Origin: Spirochaetaceae bacterium
GTDB taxonomy: Bacteria > Spirochaetota > Spirochaetia > B11-G9
Reading direction: 5' to 3'
Assembly (NCBI GenBank): GCA_030600745.1
Contig: JAUVLL010000186.1
Location: 1 to 6,710 of the forward strand
Length of the DNA: 6,710 bases
The notes under the pieces were generated by a model. It was not told the origin of the DNA and did no database searches. It saw only the letters and a list, made by a program, of their open reading frames with translations. Positions within the stretch are counted from its first letter, which is position 1. Each line of letters starts with the position of its first letter. Position numbers and translations under genes: made by a program. This document shows positions 1 to 6,032 of the stretch, in pieces.

Positions 1-135
1 ATTTAAAACCAATTTTTTTATTTTGTTATATATATTAAAAACAATAAAATTTTAGCCGACCTGGGGGTTGGGGGTTTGGCTGTGGGAAATAACCTTTTCC
101 TGAGTTCGGGTTAAATAACCCCCCCAACGTCTCTA
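1..135. other. Non-coding region downstream of the radical SAM gene, AT-rich then G/C-tract
   Basis: No credible gene is visible here. Positions 1-60 are almost pure A/T, including the palindrome TAAAATTTTA at 45-54. Positions 63-128 carry G-runs (63-67, 70-74, 84-86, 108-110) followed by a 7-C run at 119-125. GTTGGGGG at 67-74 is the exact reverse complement of CCCCCAAC at 121-128, and a smaller hairpin GGGTT-AAAT-AACCC lies at 108-121. The segment directly follows the stop codon of the minus-strand radical SAM gene, so these stems could help end that transcript. However, no clean T-run follows either stem on the minus strand, so I do not call a standard intrinsic terminator. Confidence 0.5.
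67..128. repeat. Inverted repeat of G-run and C-run, possible weak 3' end structure
   Basis: The 8-bp arms GTTGGGGG (67-74) and CCCCCAAC (121-128) match perfectly and enclose a 46-nt loop. That loop contains most of a second hairpin at 108-121 (stem GGGTT/AACCC), so the two can form only as alternatives near position 121. On the minus strand the structure starts about 8 nt after the radical SAM stop codon. It may be a 3' end stabiliser or a poor terminator; the role is inference. Confidence 0.3.
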
Positions 136-1479
136 CTACAGGTTCCTATTCAAATCCTGAACAAGATTCTTCAAATATTTCATATTCTCCAGCGTATACC
201 CCTCCCACTTCATCGGGAAAAAGGTATTGTTGTGATAAAGCGGTTCTTTATCAAGAGGAAAGGGACAGAGTTCCATACTTTTTCCCCATAATTTTGTCCT
301 GGGTACAGGGGAATATTCTGCCAGAGAAACCCTGATACCTGTCGATGCGACAGTTTTTATAGATTTCTCAACCTCCATCCATGATTGCTCCGGTAATCCG
401 CCTAAAATATAGGCTGTTATTCTGTTTTTTGAAAACCCGGCTCTTTCAAGGATCCCTACTACACGATGTAAATCATCATATGGAAACTTATCATCATAAT
501 TATTATGGAAAACACTGGAAGAAGACTCATATCCCAATCGGATTTCCTCGAAACCGGCTTTTTTCATAAGAGAGGCTGTTTCTTTATCAAGAAACTGAAG
601 ATGTACAGCATTTGGCAGGTAAAACTTAACCGGAAGCTCCTTTTTTAACACCAACTCAAGAAAAGGATTGATACTTCTGCTGCTGTTAACCAGCAAAGCA
701 TCATCATAAAAGGCGAAATTTCTGGTATTAAACCGCCCGTACATCTCCACAAGAGATTCAAAAGCAATTTCTGCATTACCACCAATAAAACTGCTGCAAA
801 GAAGATCAGAAGCACAGTAATCACAATGGAAGGGACACCCTTCATTCAGCCTGATTATCCCGGCATCTTCCCATACTTCTTTCAGCATAAGGGGAGCCAG
901 GGGGATTCCGCCATTTGGTTCCGGAAGAGAAAAATCTGACAGAATAGTTTTAATATCTGATGCAGTATTACCGGAAACTACATAATTTGTTCCGGTATTT
1001 ACCCTGCAATGTTCAGGCATCAGACTTGCATAGATACCGCCTGTTATTACAGGAATATCGGGATACACTTCTTTTGAAAGTTTAACTGCCTCAGCCACCC
1101 CTTTATACCAATATGTCATCCCGGATGTTATAAAAATCATATCGGGGTTAACTGCCTGCAATTTACTCTTTAAAATCTCAGGCAGTACTCCGTACCTGCC
1201 AAAATAGCGCTCTGATTCCACTCCAAAGGGTAAGGGCGTCCTCATCCTGGGAAACTTACCTGTACCATCAGGCATACGTCTGGGAGTACCAAGAATTCTA
1301 TTTGTCTCAGACTCATTATAATCCAGACCATTCAGAAAGAAAACATCATACCCGGATTCTGCAAACCATCTTCCAAGTCTTAGAAGACCATATGGTTTTA
1401 AAAAAAGATCAAAAAGGGCAAATTCGTATATTGGGGGTTGAAATAAAAGTAGGCGTGGTTTGGTAGATTTGGAAATCAT
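136..1479 (-). CDS. Radical SAM protein of the B12-binding-domain type
   Basis: This 447-residue protein is a radical SAM enzyme: it should bind a [4Fe-4S] cluster and cleave S-adenosylmethionine to start radical chemistry on an unknown substrate in the cytoplasm. The cluster motif CxxxCxxC is at Cys215, Cys219 and Cys222 (EGCPFHCDYCAS). The N-terminal part (about 8-180) looks like the Rossmann-type B12-binding fold of this superfamily: KPRLLLFQPP strand, SGMTYWYKG at 119-127 and the strand-turn VITGGIYASLMPEH at 144-157. The cobalamin-ligand motif DxHxxG is not seen, so B12 binding is doubtful. After the cluster, FAFYDDALLVN (255-265) and RLGYESS (314-320) are typical barrel motifs. Length is normal for the group. 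The ATG at 1479 is chosen because the conserved N-terminal strand follows directly. It lacks a clear Shine-Dalgarno sequence. The gene stands alone on this strand, so the substrate cannot be inferred from neighbours. Confidence 0.88.
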   Translation of the reverse strand: MISKSTKPRLLLFQPPIYEFALFDLFLKPYGLLRLGRWFAESGYDVFFLNGLDYNESETNRILGTPRRMPDGTGKFPRMRTPLPFGVESERYFGRYGVLPEILKSKLQAVNPDMIFITSGMTYWYKGVAEAVKLSKEVYPDIPVITGGIYASLMPEHCRVNTGTNYVVSGNTASDIKTILSDFSLPEPNGGIPLAPLMLKEVWEDAGIIRLNEGCPFHCDYCASDLLCSSFIGGNAEIAFESLVEMYGRFNTRNFAFYDDALLVNSSRSINPFLELVLKKELPVKFYLPNAVHLQFLDKETASLMKKAGFEEIRLGYESSSSVFHNNYDDKFPYDDLHRVVGILERAGFSKNRITAYILGGLPEQSWMEVEKSIKTVASTGIRVSLAEYSPVPRTKLWGKSMELCPFPLDKEPLYHNNTFFPMKWEGYTLENMKYLKNLVQDLNRNL

Positions 1480-1486
1480 ATCTTTA

Positions 1487-1516
1487 TAGATAAACCCAAT
1501 AAACCATGTTTGGCAA
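1487..1516 (-). promoter_or_regulatory. Candidate promoter of the radical SAM gene
   Basis: On the minus strand TTGCCA (1516-1511, 5 of 6 to TTGACA) is followed after 18 nt by TATCTA (1492-1487), which is only a weak -10 match; TTATCT one base upstream gives a 17-nt spacer. The ATG begins 7 nt after TATCTA and no Shine-Dalgarno sequence lies between. If this is the promoter, the transcript would be leaderless or nearly so. The -35 match is good and the -10 poor, hence low confidence. Confidence 0.35.
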
Positions 1517-1541
1517 GAAAATTGTTCAATTGGAGCACAAT

Positions 1542-1583
1542 TTGTCCAGTAGGGACAGGTCGCGACCTGTCCCTACTGGACAA
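1542..1583. repeat. Perfect 42-bp palindrome, REP-like intergenic element
   Basis: Two 21-nt arms meet with no spacer at the centre TCGCGA (1560-1565). The left arm begins TTGTCCAGTAGGGACAGG and the right arm mirrors it exactly to CTACTGGACAA. The palindrome stops at both ends: 1541 and 1584 are both T. It is more GC-rich than its surroundings and sits between two divergently transcribed genes next to a tRNA. A perfect loopless palindrome of this kind, with a GGGACAGG...CCTGTCCC core, resembles the short mobile palindromes (REP or MITE-like) spread between genes in many environmental bacteria. As RNA it would fold into a very strong hairpin in either direction, but no T-run follows on either side, so it is not a classic terminator. 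No transposase is present in the window. Confidence 0.9.
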
Positions 1584-1604
1584 TCAATGATCTTTTTGTT
1601 ATCT
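1577..1604 (+). promoter_or_regulatory. Candidate promoter of tRNA-Cys
   Basis: TGGACA (1577-1582, 5 of 6 to TTGACA) is followed after 16 nt by TTATCT (1599-1604). Transcription would start near 1611, giving a leader of about 10 nt before the tRNA at 1621, which suits a tRNA gene. The -35 hexamer lies inside the right arm of the palindrome at 1542-1583. The -10 match is moderate, so this is a proposal and not a firm call. Confidence 0.4.
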
Positions 1605-1620
1605 TTCCTTTTACTTAAAC

Positions 1621-1692
1621 GGCGCCGTACCCAAGCGGTAAGGGAGAGGTCTGCAAAACCTTCATGCACCGGTTCGAATCCGGTCGGCGCCT
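1621..1692 (+). tRNA. tRNA-Cys (anticodon GCA)
   Basis: The cloverleaf is complete. The acceptor stem GGCGCCG (1621-1627) pairs with CGGCGCC (1685-1691). The D stem is CCC/GGG (1630-1632 with 1642-1644) around loop AAGCGGTAA. The anticodon stem GAGGT/ACCTT (1646-1650 with 1658-1662) holds loop CTGCAAA, with anticodon GCA at 1653-1655. The variable loop is CATGC and the T arm is ACCGG-TTCGAAT-CCGGT (1668-1684). The discriminator base is T at 1692, the U73 characteristic of cysteine tRNAs, which supports the identity. The 3' CCA is not encoded (TAC follows), so it must be added by a nucleotidyltransferase. The gene stands alone, and its end lies 12 bp from the stop codon of the convergent kinase gene. 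Confidence 0.97.
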
Positions 1693-1704
1693 TACTTTTA
1701 TCTG

Positions 1705-4700
1705 CTACGAAGAACTATGAACTGCCTCCACCAGATCCGGAAAGATTTTTATTGTATACCGGAGAGAGGTTATATTGAAGTTAGATATATACTTCTCAAG
1801 CTGTCTGCCATACCATAACAGGTCTTCAGACTGGAATTCATTCCCCTTTACTATTAGCTCCGATGAGAAATCTCTCCAATCTTCGACGAATAGGGAATGA
1901 GAAATACGATCCCACCATGGTGATGCATACTGATCAAACCATATACGGAGCTCGTCTTTTCTCAATGCTTTACCTGAAAACTGAGGATTATCCCCTGAAT
2001 TATTTAATACTGCCTTTTCTGTTTCTTTACCATTTTTAGTCAGAGGATTACTCACTTTTAGTACATGGACATGCGGAAAGTGAACAGTAAAAATACTACC
2101 CTTTTGTAATTCACTTTCAACACTGATTGCCCCATTCATAGCCTCAGCTAAACTCCTGGAAATTGCAAGACCCAGACCAGTACCCCCAAAACCGAAAAAT
2201 TGTCCTTTCTGCTGGGTAAAGGCTTCAAAAATATTCCCCCTCTCTATATCCGGGATTCCCATACCGGTATCTCTTACTTCCAGGGTCAATTCTGCCCATT
2301 TCCCATCTTCATCTCCAAGCATTCTCCCTCTTAAATTAACAGATATCTTGCCTTTTTCAGTGAATTTCAGAGCATTCACAACCAGGTTATATAGAATTTG
2401 GCGTAATCTATGGGGATCAGCCTGTATAACTTTCGGAGTTCCAGGTTCAATCCCAATCTCAAAATAAATATTTTTTTGCTGCATCTGATATGAAAAAGTG
2501 GAAAATGTGTCCTTAACCAGTTCGTCAAGATTACAATTGTCCAAACGAACCTTGAGTATTCCTGCTTCAATGGAGGAAAGGTCAAGAAGATCATTAATTA
2601 ATGCAAGAAGCTGATTACCATTCCGTTTAATTGTTTCCAGAAATGTACCAATCTTTGGATTCTCTGTCTCTTTGCTGATCATATTTGAATAACCGATAAT
2701 TGCATTCATAGGTGTGCGTATTTCATGACTGATATTTGCAATAAAATCACTCTTACTCTTATTTGCATGTGTAAGCTGTATCTCAACTTTACGCCGTTCC
2801 AGGATCTCCTCCTGCAGTTCCATTACTCTTTGACGATCAAGTTCCTGTGTTTTAAGCTCAAATTTGTGCTTCTGTGTTTGGAAAAACTGCCTGATTAGCA
2901 GGTATATTACCAAGGCAGCAAAGACCAGATAAACAAGATAAGCAAGAGGAGTACGCCAGAACGGAGGAATTACATTTACAGTAACGGCTAATCCCTCTTC
3001 ATTCCAAATACCATTATTGTTTGATCCTTTTACTCTAAAAGTATACTTTCCAAAAGGAAGGTTTGTATAACTGGCATATCGTCTGGTACCGCTATAGATC
3101 CATTCCTTATCAAATCCTTCCATCTTATAGGCATATTGATTCTTTCCCGGATTTTTAAAATCGAGGGAAGCAAACTCAAATGAAAAAAACTTTTCCTGAT
3201 ATGATAACTCAAATTCATCTATTTCCTGGAGTGATTTTCCCAGCTTCATCTCTTTATCAAATATTTTAAATGAGGTAAGACGAATCGGAGGAATATAGGT
3301 ATTACTGGAAAAGCTTCCCGGGTATATCTTGTACAAACCATCAGTAGTACCATAATAAAGAGACTCTCCCTTTGCACCAGGATAAAAACCAAGGGCAGAT
3401 TCTGTAGTAAAAACTCCATCATCATCATCAATGGTATAAAAATTTCCATCATCCGGTGTAAAAACAGTCAGACTGCTGCCTGTACTAATCCATAGATGCC
3501 CCTGTCGGTCTTCCAGGATTCCATTGATTTTATTTGAAGGAAGACCATCCTCCTTCATATAATGAGAGAATTTATCTGTCTCTCTATCCAGCAGGTTTAA
3601 ACCGCCGCTAATAGTCCCTACCCATAAGTTATTTTTACTGTCCTCAAATATTTCCTGTATGGAATTATCTGTAAGTGATGCCGGATCATTTTCATCGTGA
3701 AAATATCTTCTAAAGGCACCTGACCTGCGGTTGAATAAATTAAGTCCATTATTGGTTCCAATCCACAGATTATTACAACCATCAATAAATATTTTATAGA
3801 TTAAGTTATCGCTCAAACTATTTGGGTCATCAGGATCATTTGCATAATATTCAGCTTTCCCTTCATTATAGCTGTAATGCATCAGACCATTATGATATGT
3901 TCCAATCCATAGTGTTCCATCAGTGTCCATTTGCAAAGAATAAACAATTGTGTCAGGGAGGGGAGTATCCGAATTCTCAGAGAATAACCTTTTAAAACTA
4001 TCCGTCACGGAATTATACTGATTCAACCCTGCATTAGTTGCAATTAAAAGATTATCTTCCCTATCTACACTAATGCAATTTACAGTATCGTTAGTTATTG
4101 ATCCTGGTTTATCAGAATCATAGGTATAATGGACCATCTTATCATTCTTGTCATCGTAACGATTAAGCCCTCCATTATAGGTGCTTACCCATAGCTGGTC
4201 CTTTGAATCTACAAATACAGACATAACCCTTCCGGAACTTAACGAAGCGGGATTATCCGGTTCATTTGTCCAGTAATGAAGATCATTAGTTGTCTTTCCA
4301 AGCTTATTTAGACCGCCGCCATTGGTTCCTACCCATAAAATCCCGGAATCATCTTCAAACAGGGAATAAACAATATTGTGACTTATACTGATATTTTCAT
4401 TGGCCTTATGAAGATACTGAACAGAAACTTCACTTTGGAGATGAAAGCTGATTAAACCTCCCCCCCATGTTCCTGCATAAATTATGTCCCCATCATCTAT
4501 ATTCAGAGAGTACGTTCGATTATCAGGGAGAATGTAGTTAGTAAAAAGACCTGTTCCGGTATCTAATTTGGAAAGGCCGCCGGCACCCCAGGTTCCAAGC
4601 CACAACTCGCCCTCTTTAATCTGTTTTATTACCATTACATTATTGCTGGCAATACTTTCAGGATTGTCTTCATCATGCTTATAACTTATAAAATCGTCTG

Positions 4701-5322
4701 TTTCATCCCGATACCTGCTTATTCCGCCATAAGTCCCTACCCAGATATTCCCCTTAGTATCCTCATGTAAAGCCCGGACTGTATTGTGACTTAGGGATGT
4801 AGAACTCTCAGAATTATGGAAATAATGTTTAAAGCTGCCTTTTTCACTATCAAATAAGTTTAATCCATCCAGGGTACCAACCCAAAGGCAGTCACTGCTG
4901 TCTTTTAGAATAGCAACAACAACATTGTTTGATAAACTTTTATTATCACCCTCAATATGGGGATACCGGGTAATTATTTCTGTTTTTATATCAAATTTAT
5001 TTAATCCCTGATATGTTCCAACCCATAAAACATCATCTTTATCTATATATAGAGTCTGTATTTTGTTATTACTAAGAGAATTACTGTCAAAGGGTTGATT
5101 TCTGTACACCTTGAACTCATATCCATCAAAACGATTAAGCCCCTCTCTTGTTCCAAACCATAGAAAACCTCTGGAGTCCTGTACTATGGAAGATACTGAC
5201 TGGCTTATCAGCCCACTATTCAAACCTAATTTTTGAAAAAATATGTATTCATCTGAATACCCTGGAACAAGATTTGCAGAGAACAGCAATAGGAGGAGAA
5301 ACCATTTTGCTGGCGGTTTCAT
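1705..5322 (-). CDS. Membrane sensor histidine kinase with 14-blade Reg_prop sensor and Y_Y_Y domain
   Basis: This 1205-residue kinase should sense a periplasmic ligand, autophosphorylate on histidine and pass phosphate to the regulator encoded just upstream. Order: signal peptide at about 1-23 (KWFLLLLLFSANL); fourteen Reg_prop blades at about 40-670, marked by LWxGT-like motifs near 54, 99, 146, 193, 240, 281, 329, 377, 425, 471, 519, 566, 610 and 655, enough for two seven-blade propellers; Y_Y_Y domain at about 678-787; membrane helix at about 793-812; coiled coil at about 815-855; HisKA with phospho-acceptor His866 (ISHEIRTPMN); HATPase with N-box Asn979/Asn983, G1 DTGMG at 1018-1022 and G2 GGTGLG at 1046-1051; then a helical tail at about 1121-1201. 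All catalytic boxes look intact. Start: ATG at 5322 overlaps the regulator stop by 4 bp, has GGAAG 4 nt upstream and directly precedes the signal peptide. The sensor half matches Bacteroidetes hybrid regulators, but the fused receiver and AraC-type domain of those proteins are absent. The ligand is unknown. Confidence 0.95.
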   Translation of the reverse strand: MKPPAKWFLLLLLFSANLVPGYSDEYIFFQKLGLNSGLISQSVSSIVQDSRGFLWFGTREGLNRFDGYEFKVYRNQPFDSNSLSNNKIQTLYIDKDDVLWVGTYQGLNKFDIKTEIITRYPHIEGDNKSLSNNVVVAILKDSSDCLWVGTLDGLNLFDSEKGSFKHYFHNSESSTSLSHNTVRALHEDTKGNIWVGTYGGISRYRDETDDFISYKHDEDNPESIASNNVMVIKQIKEGELWLGTWGAGGLSKLDTGTGLFTNYILPDNRTYSLNIDDGDIIYAGTWGGGLISFHLQSEVSVQYLHKANENISISHNIVYSLFEDDSGILWVGTNGGGLNKLGKTTNDLHYWTNEPDNPASLSSGRVMSVFVDSKDQLWVSTYNGGLNRYDDKNDKMVHYTYDSDKPGSITNDTVNCISVDREDNLLIATNAGLNQYNSVTDSFKRLFSENSDTPLPDTIVYSLQMDTDGTLWIGTYHNGLMHYSYNEGKAEYYANDPDDPNSLSDNLIYKIFIDGCNNLWIGTNNGLNLFNRRSGAFRRYFHDENDPASLTDNSIQEIFEDSKNNLWVGTISGGLNLLDRETDKFSHYMKEDGLPSNKINGILEDRQGHLWISTGSSLTVFTPDDGNFYTIDDDDGVFTTESALGFYPGAKGESLYYGTTDGLYKIYPGSFSSNTYIPPIRLTSFKIFDKEMKLGKSLQEIDEFELSYQEKFFSFEFASLDFKNPGKNQYAYKMEGFDKEWIYSGTRRYASYTNLPFGKYTFRVKGSNNNGIWNEEGLAVTVNVIPPFWRTPLAYLVYLVFAALVIYLLIRQFFQTQKHKFELKTQELDRQRVMELQEEILERRKVEIQLTHANKSKSDFIANISHEIRTPMNAIIGYSNMISKETENPKIGTFLETIKRNGNQLLALINDLLDLSSIEAGILKVRLDNCNLDELVKDTFSTFSYQMQQKNIYFEIGIEPGTPKVIQADPHRLRQILYNLVVNALKFTEKGKISVNLRGRMLGDEDGKWAELTLEVRDTGMGIPDIERGNIFEAFTQQKGQFFGFGGTGLGLAISRSLAEAMNGAISVESELQKGSIFTVHFPHVHVLKVSNPLTKNGKETEKAVLNNSGDNPQFSGKALRKDELRIWFDQYASPWWDRISHSLFVEDWRDFSSELIVKGNEFQSEDLLWYGRQLEKYISNFNITSLRYTIKIFPDLVEAVHSSS

Positions 5323-5957
5323 ATTTCTTCCATATCCATCAAACCCGGATAGAGCTTTTCCACGCAGGCAGGACATAGACTATGGGTAAATTCAGCTTCA
5401 GTATGTTCGCTGATATATTGCTCTACCTGCATCCAGTAACCCTTATCATCACGAATATTTTTACAGTTTGCACAGATGGGTATTAACCCCCTTAAACTGG
5501 AAACCTCTGCCAATGTCTCCTTAAGCTCTGCTATTAACTGTTCCTGTTCTTTTCTAATCTGGACCAGTTCAACATGGGTCCTTACTCTGGCAAGTACTTC
5601 AGCCTCCTCATAGGGTTTGGAAATATAATCAACGCAGCCGACACGAAATCCCTCTATTCTGTCCTTTACATGAGCCCTGGCAGTAATAAAGATTATAGGA
5701 ATATTTTTATCGGGGTATTTTTTCAGTAGCTTCACTGCAATTTCAAACCCACTTTCATCGGGAAGCATTACATCAAGAAGAAGTAGATCCGGAATCTCTC
5801 TTTTTACGGCCAGATATGTCTCCTCAGCATTAAAAGCTATAGCTATTCGATAATCCTGAACCTTAAGAATTGAATAGAGAATCTCAACATTCTCCTCTAC
5901 ATCATCTACAACAAGAACAAGCGGTTTCTTTATAATTACTTTTTTTTTAGTATTCAT
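5319..5957 (-). CDS. Response regulator: receiver domain plus coiled coil and CxxC...CxxC C-terminal module
   Basis: This 212-residue cytoplasmic protein is the likely phosphate acceptor of the kinase encoded next to it. Residues 12-128 form a full receiver domain: acidic pair Asp18/Asp19 (VLVVDD), phospho-acceptor Asp62 (LLLLDVMLP), Thr92 (FITA) and Lys114 (SKP). A helical linker at about 130-155 looks like a coiled coil and may dimerise. Residues 157-204 form a separate module with Cys162/Cys165 (ICANC) and Cys195/Cys198 (LCPAC), plus KNIRDDKGYW between them and ending in KLYP. This tail recurs, in my recollection, at the ends of signalling proteins from environmental bacteria; four cysteines in two CxxC pairs suggest zinc or another metal. 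There is no HTH, GGDEF, EAL or HD domain, so the output is unknown. The start is ATG at 5957; an in-frame TTG at 5993 would place 12 poor residues before it and overlaps the proposed promoter. The stop TGA overlaps the kinase ATG. Confidence 0.93.
   Translation of the reverse strand: MNTKKKVIIKKPLVLVVDDVEENVEILYSILKVQDYRIAIAFNAEETYLAVKREIPDLLLLDVMLPDESGFEIAVKLLKKYPDKNIPIIFITARAHVKDRIEGFRVGCVDYISKPYEEAEVLARVRTHVELVQIRKEQEQLIAELKETLAEVSSLRGLIPICANCKNIRDDKGYWMQVEQYISEHTEAEFTHSLCPACVEKLYPGLMDMEEI
5323..5331 (-). promoter_or_regulatory. Ribosome binding site deciding the kinase start
   Basis: GGAAG (5331-5327 on the minus strand) lies 4 nt before the ATG at 5322, inside the last codons of the response regulator. 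With the ATGA stop/start overlap it points to translational coupling and rules in the ATG at 5322 over an in-frame start 54 bp further upstream. Confidence 0.6.
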
Positions 5958-5961
5958 AATT

Positions 5962-5997
5962 ATTATTGTAACATTAAATAATTGAACGTACAATAAT
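5962..5997. repeat. 9-bp inverted repeat over the regulator-kinase promoter
   Basis: ATTATTGTA (5962-5970) and TACAATAAT (5989-5997) are exact reverse complements separated by 18 bp. The arms cover the proposed -10 and -35 of the operon promoter. It could be an operator, or a symmetric promoter able to fire on both strands, because the plus strand also has TTGTAA-17-TACAAT (5966-5971 and 5989-5994). In such an AT-rich gap chance cannot be excluded. Confidence 0.4.
5965..5993 (-). promoter_or_regulatory. Candidate promoter of the regulator-kinase operon, leaderless geometry
   Basis: On the minus strand TTGTAC (5993-5988) is followed after exactly 17 nt by TACAAT (5970-5965, 5 of 6 to TATAAT). 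The ATG at 5957 begins 7 nt later, just where transcription would start, and no Shine-Dalgarno sequence lies between. The -35 is a weak match. The same TACAAT-7-ATG arrangement precedes the MarC gene. Confidence 0.5.
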
Positions 5998-6032
5998 TAT
6001 ATTCAAATACAAATATCAGACTGTTTAAAATC

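Noticed and set aside
645..845. Short minus-strand open frame with hydrophobic residues inside the radical SAM gene
   Set aside because: It is an out-of-frame shadow of the radical SAM coding sequence, which has clear family motifs in the other frame.
1542..1583. Palindrome as an intrinsic terminator
   Set aside because: Neither side carries a T-run directly after the stem, and it lies upstream of two divergent genes, not just after one.
1621..1692. tRNA end as an attachment site for an integrated element
   Set aside because: No integrase, no second copy of the tRNA 3' end and no phage-like genes are present in the window.
1506..1778. Plus-strand open frame of 90 codons
   Set aside because: It runs through the palindrome, the whole tRNA-Cys gene and the end of the kinase gene, and its protein has no recognisable features.
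3300..5205. Tandem repeat or CRISPR-like array suggested by the recurring units in the kinase sensor
   Set aside because: The periodicity of about 47 residues is protein-level (Reg_prop blades); the DNA copies are too diverged and the reading frame is continuous.
5323..5376. In-frame upstream start for the kinase (ATG at 5376)
   Set aside because: It would add 18 residues entirely within the regulator gene and in front of a clear signal peptide; the ATG at 5322 has a ribosome site and the 4-bp stop/start overlap.
5958..5993. TTG start for the response regulator at 5993
   Set aside because: The added residues are not part of the receiver fold, the codon coincides with the proposed -35 box, and no ribosome site precedes it.
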